The notes: generated by a model from the letters alone, not told the origin. Positions 1 through 8,545 are shown, counted from the first letter of the stretch. The stretch is DNA of 64,000 bases from Massilia sp. PAMC28688 (GCF_019443445.1 NZ_CP080378.1:4712001-4776000), one strand, 5' to 3'. A program made the numbers and translations.

Positions 1-258
1 CCCAAGGTGCTGCGCACGAAGGCGCAGTTTGCCAGCCTGCTGTGCCAGGGCGCGCCCGATGACGCCTTCTTTGAAATGCTTGCCGACACCACCCGCGCCT
101 CCGACCTGCGCCTGCCCGACACCGGCATCGAGCGTGACCTTGAACGGGTGCTGTCGGCAGTGTGCATCGAAACGGCCGGTTACGGCACCCGCACGTCCAC
201 CGTGGTCAAGCTGTACAACGACGCTCCTGCCGAGCTGCATGAGCGGGTACTGCAATAA
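1..258 (+). CDS. NRDE family protein, C-terminal part (5' end outside window)
   Basis: The frame is open from the first base of the window and stops at 256-258, so only about the last 85 residues are present. They contain a near-C-terminal signature, GYGTRTSTV, followed by a strand resembling 'VKLYND'. This matches the C-terminus of NRDE/TANGO2-like proteins, an N-terminal-nucleophile-like family of unclear biochemical role. The catalytic N-terminus is outside the window, so activity cannot be judged. The next gene begins about 55 bp downstream on the same strand. Family assignment rests on the short C-terminal motif only. Confidence 0.7.
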   Translation, partial: PKVLRTKAQFASLLCQGAPDDAFFEMLADTTRASDLRLPDTGIERDLERVLSAVCIETAGYGTRTSTVVKLYNDAPAELHERVLQ

Positions 259-312
259 GGTGCCGAACCCGCGCCGCGATCAGCGTGACCGGACAAATGT
301 TGGAGAATCAAG

Positions 313-654
313 ATGGCCAAATACCTGATTTCCTTTCCAAGTGCCGCCATGGTGGTATCCGGCGCCGATCTGGAAGCGGCAGGGCGTGACGCCGGCGCCG
401 TGATTGAAGAGGCGAAAGCCGCCGGCGTCTATGTCTTTGGCGGTGGCATCGACGAAAGCGTGGCACCAGTGCTGGTATCCGGCGATGGCGCCGTTGCAGC
501 GGGCGGCTATCCGTGGGCGCCCGCGCTCAACGGCGGCTTCACGATACTGGAATTGCCTTCTCGTGAAGACGCCATTGCGTGGGCGGCCCGGATAGCCAAA
601 GCCTGCCGCTGCGACCAGGAACTGCGTGTTTTCGGTGACGATCCCCGGTCCTGA
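313..654 (+). CDS. YciI-like / DGPF-domain protein
   Basis: This 113-aa cytoplasmic protein starts at an ATG preceded by a GGAGAA ribosome binding site. It opens with a short beta strand (KYLISFPSAAM) and carries a central stretch ending GGFTILELPSREDAIAWA. That pattern fits the ferredoxin-like alpha/beta fold of YciI-related (YCII/DGPF) proteins, in which a strand 'GGF-ILE' precedes a helix 'DEAIAWA'. These proteins have no single agreed function; some are fused to sigma factors or act in aromatic degradation. Here it stands alone, downstream of the NRDE gene and convergent with the crystallin-like gene. The family call is fairly secure, but the function is unknown. Confidence 0.65.
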   Translation: MAKYLISFPSAAMVVSGADLEAAGRDAGAVIEEAKAAGVYVFGGGIDESVAPVLVSGDGAVAAGGYPWAPALNGGFTILELPSREDAIAWAARIAKACRCDQELRVFGDDPRS

Positions 655-671
655 CAGCGCATAACAGCGCC

Positions 672-710
672 GGGCGCGGCGCGAGGTGCATTCCTTCGCC
701 TGCCGCGCCT
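672..710. terminator. GC-rich hairpin between convergent genes
   Basis: GGCGCGGC (673-680) pairs with GCCGCGCC (702-709), and an imperfect inner stem extends the pairing. It lies between two convergent genes. There is no T-tract on either side, so it may be a weak bidirectional terminator or only an mRNA end stabiliser. Confidence 0.35.
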
Positions 711-720
711 GCTTGCTTTC

Positions 721-1254
721 CTATTTGGTACAGGTGATTTTCAGCGAACGCATCTGGTCGAAAAATCCCAGCCGCTTGCTGACATCGGCAATGCGCACCC
801 CTGGCTTGAAGGTTGACACCAGCTGATGGTAGTTCTCGTTGTCGTAGACCATCAGCGTGGCCTTGGGCCCCGTTTCGACGCTGCTGATCTTGCCCTTCCA
901 GTCAATGCCGAAAGGCCCGACGAGGGTCGGCATGTCAAGCGGGCCTGCCACTGTCAGGGCGTCGCCGCTGAAACTTTGCCCATCGTGCAGCCTGGCCCAG
1001 CATCCGCCTTTGGTGATCGGATCCTGGGCCACCGGAACAATTGGCACCAGCACCAGGCTGACGATTGGTGCCGGCGCCCCCTTGGTGCTTTGCGTGCCGG
1101 CGGCCTTGGCAGTGCTGGTCTGGGCGGTCTGGGCTTTTGTGGCGCTGTCCTGGCCTGCGCCGACAGCATGCGGCTGGATCGCCAATGCCATCAGCGCAGC
1201 GGCGAGCAGGGACATGCGACAACTCTTGCCAATGGAAAGGTAGTTATTTTTCAT
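721..1254 (-). CDS. Exported beta/gamma-crystallin-like protein
   Basis: This 177-aa protein has an N-terminal signal-like segment (about residues 1-33, hydrophobic SLLAAALMALAI). A Ser/Thr/Ala/Gln-rich linker follows (34-80). A compact C-terminal domain of about 90 residues begins at GCWARLHDG (from residue 84) and ends SLKITC near the C-terminus. The spacing of Gly/Trp/Tyr residues ('GDALTVAGP', 'ATLMVYDNENY', 'FDQMRSLKI') resembles a beta/gamma-crystallin module, which often binds calcium in secreted bacterial proteins. The two Cys at the domain ends (about 85 and 175) could form a disulfide. The start ATG has a GGAGGT site just upstream. The fold is inferred by pattern and no function is assigned. 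Confidence 0.55.
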   Translation of the reverse strand: MKNNYLSIGKSCRMSLLAAALMALAIQPHAVGAGQDSATKAQTAQTSTAKAAGTQSTKGAPAPIVSLVLVPIVPVAQDPITKGGCWARLHDGQSFSGDALTVAGPLDMPTLVGPFGIDWKGKISSVETGPKATLMVYDNENYHQLVSTFKPGVRIADVSKRLGFFDQMRSLKITCTK

Positions 1255-1464
1255 ATGACCTCCGTGTGGTGTGTTGCAAATCTATGTCGGCAGCCGATAG
1301 CCACCGGCCCCTGGACGGCATTACTTAGAGCCGGAAGGGGCAATATAGATCCACACAATTAGCGCAATGTTAGTTAGCTTTCTGGAGGTCAACGGTATGC
1401 GGGTATCACTTGATACAAGCTGATCCCCTGCCTTGGCAGCCCGCACCGCCCACGCGGCCCCGCC

Positions 1465-2262
1465 TCATTGGTTTGGCAGCACGCCCAGGGCATCCAGGCC
1501 GGCACGGCCCAGGGGTATGCGTTTAGCTGCGTCTTCATCAGTGACGATGTCGATATTGAGGGCAAAAGCATAGGTGCGGCCCTCCTTGCGCACCCAGCCC
1601 ACCCACCAGCCGATATCGGGATTGGGCGCCTCGGTCCAGCCGGTCTTGGCATACAGCGCTGCATTGTCGGTTTTGCATTGCAGGACAATATCGCGCGTGG
1701 CCGCCATGGCCGAGGCAGAAAACGGCAGCGCGTCCTGCGACAGTTTTGCCAGGAAACGGGTCTGCTCGACGGCACTGATGGCCAGCGGTCCGCGCAGCCA
1801 AAACTGGTCGATCACCTCGCCCATCTTGCCGTTGCCGTAATTGAGCTTGGGCAGTTCCTCCTGCATGCGCTGCATGCCGATGCGGCGCGCCAATTCCTGG
1901 TACACGGGCACATTGGAAACCTTGATCGCCTCGCGCAGGGGCATGTCCTGCTCCCATACTTTCAAGCGCTGCGGCTTGCCGCCGTACGGCAGCACCTGGT
2001 CCACACTGCTCACGGCGCCGGTGGACAGGCCAATCAGGGTGTTGGGAATCTTGAAGGTGGACGCAGGAAAGTAGCGGGTGTTGGCGCGCTTGCGGTTGTG
2101 CACCAGCATGCGGTCAGCCTGCACGTCATAGACGACAAAAGTCCCGGTCAGGCCGCTGTGCCTGAACGCGCGGGCCAGCTCGGGGCTGTCCACCAGCCTG
2201 GCCGCCTGCACGCTGGTGGCCACCGCTGCCAGCGCGAACACCCCTACTTTCAGCAAAGTCAT
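1465..2262 (-). CDS. Class D (OXA-type) beta-lactamase
   Basis: This 265-aa secreted serine beta-lactamase would hydrolyse beta-lactams in the periplasm. A signal peptide ends near residue 20 (AVATSVQA). All class D motifs are present and in order: STFK at 68-71 (acylated Ser68, carbamylatable Lys71), SNV at 116-118, YGN at 142-144 and KTGW at 206-209. The length is normal for the family. Its ATG overlaps the stop of the upstream SDR gene by four bases (ATGA) and sits behind GGAGAAGC, so it is translationally coupled as the last gene of a lipid-oxidation operon. Substrate range cannot be read from the sequence. It is intact, and the motif match is strong. Confidence 0.93.
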   Translation of the reverse strand: MTLLKVGVFALAAVATSVQAARLVDSPELARAFRHSGLTGTFVVYDVQADRMLVHNRKRANTRYFPASTFKIPNTLIGLSTGAVSSVDQVLPYGGKPQRLKVWEQDMPLREAIKVSNVPVYQELARRIGMQRMQEELPKLNYGNGKMGEVIDQFWLRGPLAISAVEQTRFLAKLSQDALPFSASAMAATRDIVLQCKTDNAALYAKTGWTEAPNPDIGWWVGWVRKEGRTYAFALNIDIVTDEDAAKRIPLGRAGLDALGVLPNQ

Positions 2263-3170
2263 GCTTCTCCGATATTCATCTTGGCCCGCAGCCGCTCGCG
2301 CACTTGCGGGGTTGCCTTGTATGGATCACCAGGATTGTTCGCGTGCACGATCGCCTCCATGCGCTCGGCCACGCCGCCCAATGCGCCGGGATGGGAGTAA
2401 ATATAGAACTTCCCGTCGCGGATGGCGTCAAACGTGATGGCCGCCACTTCCGCCGCCGTCACTTTGCCAGATTCGACCGCCTTCACCGTCATGGCCTGGG
2501 CAGCGACCTGACTTGCCGTTGCCTTGTCCGTCATTGCCACGTCGCTGGGACGGTTGCGGTGCGACTGGCTGATGCCGGTCGGCACAAAATACGGGCACAG
2601 CACGGATGCGCCAATGGGCGCGCCCACCAGGTCCAGGTCCTGGTACAGCGTTTCCGACAGCGACACAACCGCGTGCTTGGACACGTTGTACACGCCCATG
2701 GTCGGCGCGTTGAGCAGGCCAGCCATCGAAGCAGTGTTCACGATGTGGCCTTCGAACGCGGGATCTTTCTTTGCGCACTCCAGCATGAGCTTGGTGAAAA
2801 TGCGCACGCCATGGATGACGCCCCACACGTTCACGCCCAGCACCCATTCCCAGTCGGCTTCCGAATTTTCCCAGATCAGGCCGCCCGAGCCCACGCCCGC
2901 ATTATTGAATACGAGGTGGACAGCGTCGAATTTTTCCATGGTGGCATCGGCCAGCGCCTGCACCTGCTCGCCCTTGCGCACGTCGCACAGCATGGCCAGC
3001 ACGCTTGCACCCTGCGCTTCGAGCTCGGCGCGGGTGGCGTCGAGCGCATCCTGCTGCACGTCGGCCAGCACGATTTTCATGCCCAGGCCGGCGGCGGTGA
3101 GCGCAAATTCGCGGCCAAGGCCACTTGCCCCGCCCGTGATGACCACAACTTTGTCCTTGAAGATTTTCAT
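2259..3170 (-). CDS. SDR family NAD(P)-dependent oxidoreductase
   Basis: This 303-aa classical-type short-chain dehydrogenase/reductase has a dinucleotide-binding TGGASGLG at 12-19, NNAG at 89-92, the catalytic Ser148 (NTAS) and the YNVSK motif (Tyr161, Lys165). A C-terminal extension of about 50 residues goes beyond the usual 250-aa core. An Asp after strand 2 (LADVQQ) suggests NAD rather than NADP preference. It begins directly after the stop of the MDR reductase gene (TAAATG) and overlaps the beta-lactamase start. The context suggests oxidation or reduction of a lipid-derived alcohol or ketone, but the substrate is unknown. Confidence 0.85.
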   Translation of the reverse strand: MKIFKDKVVVITGGASGLGREFALTAAGLGMKIVLADVQQDALDATRAELEAQGASVLAMLCDVRKGEQVQALADATMEKFDAVHLVFNNAGVGSGGLIWENSEADWEWVLGVNVWGVIHGVRIFTKLMLECAKKDPAFEGHIVNTASMAGLLNAPTMGVYNVSKHAVVSLSETLYQDLDLVGAPIGASVLCPYFVPTGISQSHRNRPSDVAMTDKATASQVAAQAMTVKAVESGKVTAAEVAAITFDAIRDGKFYIYSHPGALGGVAERMEAIVHANNPGDPYKATPQVRERLRAKMNIGEA

Positions 3171-4172
3171 TTAGATGAGCCTTACGAGTTGTTTGCCAAA
3201 ATTGCGGCCAGAGAGCAGGCCGATGAATGCGTCCGGTGCCGCCGCCAATCCCTGGGCCACCGTTTCGCGGTACTTGAGTTTGCCAGTCGCCACCAGTTCG
3301 CCCAATTCCCGCAAGCCTTGCGGCCACAAGTCCATATGTTCGGTAACGATGAAGCCGCGCATCGACAAGCGACTGGTGAGCATGTAGCGCAGGTTGCGCA
3401 CCGCCATGTCGTCGCCGTTGTAACCGGCGATCAAGCCGCACAGGGCGATGCGGCCGAATGCGTTCATGAGGGGCAAGGCTGCATCAAAGCCTGCGCCACC
3501 CACATTTTCAAACAAGGCGTCGATGCCGCCGGGCGCCGCCGCGGCCAGGTCTTCTGCCAACCTGCCCCCCTTGTAGTCGATGCATGCGTCAAAACCGAGT
3601 TCGTCGACCACGTAGGCGCATTTTTCAGGGCCGCCCGCAATGCCGATCGCGCGGCAGCCTTGCAGTTTGGCCAGCTGGCCCACGGCGCTGCCGACCGCCC
3701 CGCTGGCAGCCGATACCAAAATGGTGTTGCCGGCGGCCGGCTGCATGATGTGGTTCAGGCCATACCAGGCCGTCATGCCCGGCATGCCCAGCACGCCAAG
3801 GTAGGCAGACAAGGGGATGCTGGTCGCATCCACCTTGCGCAGCATATTGCCGTCGGCAACGCCCATCTCGGCCCAGCCCAGCATGCCGACCACCCGGTCG
3901 CCGGGCGTAAAACGCGGGTGCTGCGACGCCACCACTTCGCCGGCCGTGCCGCCGATCATGGTCTCATCGATCGCCTGCGCTGCCGCATAGCTCTTGGCCT
4001 CGCTCATGCGCCCGCGCATGTAGGGATCGAGCGACAGGTAGTGGTTGCGCACCAATACCTGGCCCTCGCCGAGGGCGGGCACGGTGGCCGTTTCCAGGCG
4101 AAAGTTTTCCGGCAACACCGCCCCGCGCGGACGCGAAGCGAGCACCATGCGCTTGAACGTCGTCACGCTCAC
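3171..4172 (-). CDS. Zinc-free MDR-family NADP-dependent oxidoreductase (CurA/PTGR-like)
   Basis: This 333-aa medium-chain reductase resembles leukotriene-B4 12-hydroxydehydrogenase/curcumin reductase enzymes, which reduce the C=C bond of enones with NADPH. The N-terminal part has the family's 'RNHYLSLDPYMRGRM' strand-helix, and the nucleotide-binding loop is AASGAVGSAVG at 155-165. No zinc-binding cysteine pattern is visible. The start is a GTG at 4172 overlapping the stop of the upstream SDR gene; a second GTG lies two codons inside. It lies in the middle of the lipid-oxidation operon, where it could remove double bonds from unusual acyl chains, which is an inference. Confidence 0.83.
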   Translation of the reverse strand: MSVTTFKRMVLASRPRGAVLPENFRLETATVPALGEGQVLVRNHYLSLDPYMRGRMSEAKSYAAAQAIDETMIGGTAGEVVASQHPRFTPGDRVVGMLGWAEMGVADGNMLRKVDATSIPLSAYLGVLGMPGMTAWYGLNHIMQPAAGNTILVSAASGAVGSAVGQLAKLQGCRAIGIAGGPEKCAYVVDELGFDACIDYKGGRLAEDLAAAAPGGIDALFENVGGAGFDAALPLMNAFGRIALCGLIAGYNGDDMAVRNLRYMLTSRLSMRGFIVTEHMDLWPQGLRELGELVATGKLKYRETVAQGLAAAPDAFIGLLSGRNFGKQLVRLI

Positions 4173-4951
4173 ACCGCCGATACGCCGCCATCGACGGCCA
4201 GGGTCTGGCCGGTGATGTGCTTGCTGGCGTCGGAGGCGAACAGCAGTGCCGCGCCCTTGAGATCTTCATCGTCGCCGATGCGGCCCAGCGGCGAATCCTT
4301 GGCCAGCTTTTCTTCACCAATGGCTTCCAGCACGCCCTTGGTCATCTTGGACGGGAAAAAGCCCGGTGCAATGGCATTGACGGTAATGCCAAAGCGGCCC
4401 CACTCGCCTGCCAGGGTGCGCGTGAAGTTGATCACGGCGCCTTTGGACGTGTTGTAGGCCACCGTCTGCATGGTGCCCGGCGGGTTGCCGGCCAGCCCTG
4501 CGATGGAGGCGATATTGATGATGCGGCCGTATTTGCGCGGGATCATGGACAGCTTGCCCACAGCCTGCGAGACCAGGAAGATGCTGCGGATGTTCAAGTT
4601 CATGACCTTGTCCCACGCTTCCACCGGATAGTCTTCGGCGGGCGCGCCCCAGCTGGCGCCGGCGTTGTTGATCAGGATATCGATGTGGCCCAGGCGCTTG
4701 ATCGCTTCATCGACCATGGGGCCGATGTGGGCATCCTGCGACAGGTCGGCGGCAATGGCGGAGGCGTCGATGCCGCGCGCCTTCAGGTGGGCCACGGCCT
4801 CGTCCAGGTCCGACTGCTTGCGGGAAGAGAGCACCAGCCGGGCGCCCTGCTCGCCCAGCGCTTCGGCCATTTGCAGGCCAAGGCCGCGCGAGCCGCCGGT
4901 GATGAGGGCCGTCTTGCCGGCCAGCGAAAACAATTCTTGGGTCGTACGCAT
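4169..4951 (-). CDS. SDR family oxidoreductase (FabG-like)
   Basis: This 260-aa classical SDR has TGGSRGLG at 18-25, NNAG at 95-98, catalytic Ser149, Tyr166 and Lys170 (YNTSK), and a C-terminal 'GQTLAVDGG' typical of 3-oxoacyl reductase-like enzymes. Arg residues after strand 2 (SSRK) favour NADPH. It has a good ribosome site (GAGGA about seven bases before the ATG), lies 15 bp after the Dabb gene, and overlaps the next gene by four bases. Together with the thiolase and acyl-CoA dehydrogenase upstream it probably acts on acyl intermediates. The exact substrate is unknown. Confidence 0.87.
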   Translation of the reverse strand: MRTTQELFSLAGKTALITGGSRGLGLQMAEALGEQGARLVLSSRKQSDLDEAVAHLKARGIDASAIAADLSQDAHIGPMVDEAIKRLGHIDILINNAGASWGAPAEDYPVEAWDKVMNLNIRSIFLVSQAVGKLSMIPRKYGRIINIASIAGLAGNPPGTMQTVAYNTSKGAVINFTRTLAGEWGRFGITVNAIAPGFFPSKMTKGVLEAIGEEKLAKDSPLGRIGDDEDLKGAALLFASDASKHITGQTLAVDGGVSAV

Positions 4952-4966
4952 AATTTTTTCCTCTTC

Positions 4967-5266
4967 TTAGATGTCGTAGTCCATGCACTGGCGCTCGCTG
5001 CGCACGGCGCCAATGAACGGGATGATGGCTTGATGGGTGGGGTGGGCAGCGTAGGCGGCCAGTGCCTCGCGGCTTTCAAATTCGGAATACAGGATCACGT
5101 CATAGGTGGCTTCCAGCCCAGGCTGGGCCAGCGCCACTTCAAACTTGAGGATGCCCGGCAGCTGCGCGCACGACTCCAGTTTTTCCTTCATTCTGACGGC
5201 ATTGGTGGCCTTGTCGGCCCCTTCCGCGGCATCCTTGAGCTTCCACATTACAATGTGCTTGATCAT
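4967..5266 (-). CDS. Dabb (stress-responsive alpha/beta barrel) domain protein
   Basis: This small 99-aa protein begins MIKHIVMW, the typical first strand of Dabb/antibiotic-monooxygenase-like ferredoxin folds, and also shows 'YDVILYSEFES' and 'HPTHQ'. An upstream in-frame GTG exists, but the ATG at 5266 is preferred: it follows AAGGA and leaves an 8-bp gap after the acyl-CoA dehydrogenase gene. Dabb proteins form dimeric barrels; some bind small molecules or act in polyketide or terpene chemistry. Its role in this operon is unknown. Confidence 0.75.
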   Translation of the reverse strand: MIKHIVMWKLKDAAEGADKATNAVRMKEKLESCAQLPGILKFEVALAQPGLEATYDVILYSEFESREALAAYAAHPTHQAIIPFIGAVRSERQCMDYDI

Positions 5267-5274
5267 GTTGTTCC

Positions 5275-7125
5275 TTAAAACCACGCATCCTGCATGTCGA
5301 GCGTGGTGGTGTCGATACTGGCCAGCAGGTCCAGCTGCGGGGTAATTTTGGGCAGTTCCCAGCGGTAGAAATAGCGGCAGGCCTGCAGCTTGCCCTGGTA
5401 GAACGGCTCGTCGTCGCGGGCAGCGCCGGCCAGTGCCTTACTCGCCACCATGGCTTGCTCCAGCCACAGCCATGCCACCACGGCATGGCCCACCGCTTCC
5501 AGATAGACGCTGGCGTTGGCCAGGGTCTTGTTCATGTCGCCGGCGCCGTACAGCTGGGCCGTGACCTGGGCGATGCGCTGCCATTGCGCTTCCAGCTCGC
5601 CGGCGAACCCTGCCAGCTCGGCGTTGCCGTCCTGGCGCGCCCTGGTGACGCTGGCCGCAATCTCCCCAGACACGGACTTGAACAGGGCGCCGTCCTGGAT
5701 CGAGACTTTGCGTCCCAGCAGGTCAAGGCCGTGGATGCCGTGCGTGCCTTCATGGATGGCATTGAGGCGGTTGTCGCGATAGAACTGCTCCACATTGTAT
5801 TCACGCGTGTAGCCGTAGCCGCCATGGACCTGGATGGCCAGGCTGTTTGCCTCCACGCACCACTGCGAGGGCCACGACTTGGAAATGGGCGTGAGAAAGT
5901 CCAGCAGACGCCCGGCGTGGGCGCGCGCCTCGGCCTCGGGCGCGGTGTTGGCCTCATCGACCAGCCTGGCCGAATACATGACCAGCGCCATGGCCCCTTC
6001 CACGTACGCCTTTTGCGCCAGCAGCATGCGCCGCACATCGGTATGTTCGATGATGGGCAGCTGCGGCTTGACGGGATCCTTCTCGGCCGGGTGACGCCCC
6101 TGCGGACGGCTGCGGGCATAATCGAGCGCATGCAGGTAGCCGGTCACGCCCAGCACGGCCGCTCCCAGGCCCACGCCTATGCGCGCTTCATTCATCATGT
6201 GGAACATGTTGCGCAAGCCCTGGTGCGGTTCACCCACCAGGTAGCCAATGGCACCGGCGCGGCCGCCAGGCTTGTGGCGCCCTTCGCCAAAATTGAGCAG
6301 GCAATTGGTGGTGCCGCGGTTGCCCATCTTGTGATTGAGTCCCGCCAGCACGACGTCGTTGCGCTCGCCAATGCTGCCATCTTCATCGACGATGTACTTG
6401 GGCACGATGAACAGGGAAATGCCTTTGACACCGGGGATGAGGCGTCCGTCCGGGCCGGGAATCTTGGCCAGCACGAGGTGGACGATATTGCCGGCCAGCT
6501 CGTGTTCGCCGGCCGAAATCCACATCTTGTTGCCGGTCAGGCGGTACTGGCGCTCGCCTTCCGGGCCTTCGACAGGATCGGGCTCGGCGCGGGTGGTGAT
6601 GTCAGACAGGCTGGAGCCCGCCTGCGGCTCGGACAGGCACATGGTGCCAAAGAACTGTCCCGCCAGCAGCGGACGCACGAAGCGCTCCACCTGGCGCGGC
6701 GTGGCGCACTTGAGCAGGGTATTGGCATTGCCGACGGTCAGGAAGATGTAGGCCGCGGTGGCCACATTGGCAGCCGTAAAGTAGGCCGACAGCGCCTTGT
6801 CGACCACGTAGGGCAACTGCATGCCGTCGAATTCATAATCCTGACCGGCGGCCATGAGCCCGGCGGCGGAAAAGGCATCGAGCGCGGTTTTTACTTCCGG
6901 GATGATGGCGACTGTTTCGCCATCGAATTGCGGCTCGTGATTGTCGTTCTTTTTATTGTGCGGCGCAAACAGGTCGGTGGCGATCTGTTCTGCGGTATCA
7001 ATGGCAGCGTTGAAGGTTTCGCGGCTGTGGTCCTGGAAACGCGCCCTGGCGGTCAGCGCCTCCACATCCAGCCATTCATACAATAGGAATTCGATGTCGC
7101 GGCGCGACAGTATTTTCGATTGCAT
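5275..7125 (-). CDS. Long-form acyl-CoA dehydrogenase (DmdC-like)
   Basis: This flavoprotein of about 616 aa should introduce the alpha,beta double bond of an acyl-CoA and pass electrons to ETF. It is much longer than ordinary 380-aa dehydrogenases and carries the N-terminal extension and extra C-terminal helical domain seen in the 3-methylmercaptopropionyl-CoA dehydrogenase (DmdC) type. Visible family motifs include CLSEPQAGSSLSD (FAD/substrate region), GNKMWISAGEH, and 'VHGGYGYTREY...YRDNRLNAIHEGT' near the C-terminal third. An ATG at 7125 is chosen (MQSKILSRRDIEF); an upstream in-frame start at 7149 exists but adds an uncharacteristic leader. It follows the thiolase gene by about 55 bp. 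The true substrate is probably a medium- or long-chain acyl-CoA, since DmdC-type names are often over-applied. Confidence 0.85.
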   Translation of the reverse strand: MQSKILSRRDIEFLLYEWLDVEALTARARFQDHSRETFNAAIDTAEQIATDLFAPHNKKNDNHEPQFDGETVAIIPEVKTALDAFSAAGLMAAGQDYEFDGMQLPYVVDKALSAYFTAANVATAAYIFLTVGNANTLLKCATPRQVERFVRPLLAGQFFGTMCLSEPQAGSSLSDITTRAEPDPVEGPEGERQYRLTGNKMWISAGEHELAGNIVHLVLAKIPGPDGRLIPGVKGISLFIVPKYIVDEDGSIGERNDVVLAGLNHKMGNRGTTNCLLNFGEGRHKPGGRAGAIGYLVGEPHQGLRNMFHMMNEARIGVGLGAAVLGVTGYLHALDYARSRPQGRHPAEKDPVKPQLPIIEHTDVRRMLLAQKAYVEGAMALVMYSARLVDEANTAPEAEARAHAGRLLDFLTPISKSWPSQWCVEANSLAIQVHGGYGYTREYNVEQFYRDNRLNAIHEGTHGIHGLDLLGRKVSIQDGALFKSVSGEIAASVTRARQDGNAELAGFAGELEAQWQRIAQVTAQLYGAGDMNKTLANASVYLEAVGHAVVAWLWLEQAMVASKALAGAARDDEPFYQGKLQACRYFYRWELPKITPQLDLLASIDTTTLDMQDAWF

Positions 7126-7179
7126 AGGTGTCCCGGCGAATGGGGGCACGCGCCGGACGGCGCGGCCCCATGAAGAGGA

Positions 7180-8358
7180 TTAGACGACTTCGAACAGGCC
7201 GGCAGCGCCCTGGCCGCCGCCGATACACATGGTGGCAACCACGTACTTGACACCACGGCGCTTGCCTTCGATGAGGGCGTGGCCCACCAGGCGCGCACCC
7301 GACACACCGTACGGATGGCCTACGGCAATCGCGCCGCCATTCACGTTCAGGCGGTCCATCGGGATGCCCAGCTTGTCGGCGCAGTACAGCACCTGCACGG
7401 CAAACGCTTCATTGAGTTCCCACAGGCCGATGTCGTCCACCGACAGGCCGGCTTTCTTGAGCAGCTTGGGAATGGCGAAGACGGGGCCGATGCCCATTTC
7501 GTCCGGCTCGCAGCCGGCCACGGCAAAGCCGCGGAAGATGCCGAGCGGCTGCAAGCCCTTGGCTTGCGCTACCTTGTCGCTCATGAGAACGGCAACCGAG
7601 GCGCCGTCCGAGAACTGGCTGGCATTGCCGGCGCTGATCACGCCGCCGGGAATGGCGGTGCGGATCTTCGATACCCCTTCGAGGGTGGTATCGGCGCGAA
7701 TGCCTTCGTCAGCCGAGATGGTCACTTCGCGCGTGAGCAGCATGCCCGATTCCTTGTCGGCCACGCCCATGATGGTGGTCATGGGCACGATCTCGGCGTT
7801 GAACAGGCCCGCGGCCTGGGCCGCTGCTGCGCGCTGCTGGCTCTGCACGCCATATTCATCCTGGCGGTCGCGGCCAATGTTGTAGCGCTTGGCGACCATT
7901 TCGGCCGTCTGCAGCATGGGCCAGTAGATTTCCGGCTTGTGTTCCTTGAGCCATGGATCGGCCAGCATGTGGGTATTCATTTCCTGCTGCACGCAGGAGA
8001 TCGATTCCACGCCGCCGGCGGCGTAAATGTCGCCCTCGCCCGCAATGATGCGCTGGGCCGCGGTGGCAATGGTCTGCAGGCCGGACGAGCAGAATCGGTT
8101 GATGGTCATGCCGCCGGTGGTGACCGGGCAGCCGCCGCGCAGGGCGATCTGGCGCGCGATGTTGGCACCGGTGGCACCTTCAGGATTGGCGCAGCCCATG
8201 ATCACATCTTCGATCTCGCCGGCGTCGATATTGGCGCGCGCAATGGCCGCCTGCAATGCGTGGCCGCCGAGGGTGGCGCCGTGGGTCATGTTGAAGGCAC
8301 CCTTCCACGATTTGGCCAGGCCCGTGCGGGCGGTCGATACGATGACTGCGTCGGTCAT
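7180..8358 (-). CDS. Acetyl-CoA C-acyltransferase (3-ketoacyl-CoA thiolase)
   Basis: This 392-aa degradative thiolase is the first gene of the minus-strand operon. The acyl-accepting Cys90 lies in NRFCSSGLQ, the general base His348 in [10 protein letters not shown], and the second Cys378 in CIGGGQG, all as expected. The length is standard. The ATG has a clear GGAGA site. It cleaves 3-ketoacyl-CoA in the last step of beta-oxidation. A palindrome shared with two other fatty-acid loci lies about 80 bp upstream. I give no symbol because FadA and FadI-type thiolases cannot be told apart here. Confidence 0.92.
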   Translation of the reverse strand: MTDAVIVSTARTGLAKSWKGAFNMTHGATLGGHALQAAIARANIDAGEIEDVIMGCANPEGATGANIARQIALRGGCPVTTGGMTINRFCSSGLQTIATAAQRIIAGEGDIYAAGGVESISCVQQEMNTHMLADPWLKEHKPEIYWPMLQTAEMVAKRYNIGRDRQDEYGVQSQQRAAAAQAAGLFNAEIVPMTTIMGVADKESGMLLTREVTISADEGIRADTTLEGVSKIRTAIPGGVISAGNASQFSDGASVAVLMSDKVAQAKGLQPLGIFRGFAVAGCEPDEMGIGPVFAIPKLLKKAGLSVDDIGLWELNEAFAVQVLYCADKLGIPMDRLNVNGGAIAVGHPYGVSGARLVGHALIEGKRRGVKYVVATMCIGGGQGAAGLFEVV

Positions 8359-8433
8359 TTAAGTCTCCTGAAAGTAGGGATGTACTGCGGTTTCAAGGCG
8401 TAAGGCCCTGTTGATCGGTACGAGAATAGCATA

Positions 8434-8456
8434 TTTTAGTACGACCGTTCGCAAAA
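8434..8456. promoter_or_regulatory. Palindromic operator A (fatty-acid regulon)
   Basis: GTACGACCGTTC at 8439-8450 has the form G-W-ACG-NN-CGT-W-C, flanked by TTTTA and GCAAAA. The same architecture occurs upstream of the fused beta-oxidation gene and the acyl-CoA ligase. It lies about 80 bp before the thiolase start and in the divergent region shared with the MFS gene. A TetR-family regulator (FadP/PsrA-like) is the likely ligand, by inference. Confidence 0.6.
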
Positions 8457-8499
8457 TTTTTGCAGCTCTTTTTCATCGGTGAATATGGCAGCGAACATG

Positions 8500-8545
8500 G
8501 CGTAAGTTTGCCGTAAGTTTGAAGCAAGGATGCCGTAAGGTTATC
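8500..8545 (+). repeat. Helically phased direct repeats upstream of the MFS gene
   Basis: CGTAAGTTTG occurs at 8501-8510 and 8512-8521, an 11-bp period, and CGTAAGGTTA follows at 8534, exactly 22 bp further on. All copies face the same side of the helix, about 80-120 bp before the transporter start. This resembles tandem sites bound by OmpR/PhoB-class response regulators; the regulator is not in the window. Confidence 0.45.

Noticed and set aside
1400..1420. GTATCA-CT-TGATAC palindrome after the beta-lactamase gene
   Set aside because: It is short, has no partner sites, and lies at a gene end where an operator is unlikely. It is probably chance.
2304..4457. 717-codon plus-strand frame over the SDR/MDR genes
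   Set aside because: It is an antisense shadow caused by GC-rich third positions. It is His/Arg/Gly-rich with no recognisable motif, while the minus strand encodes clear enzymes.
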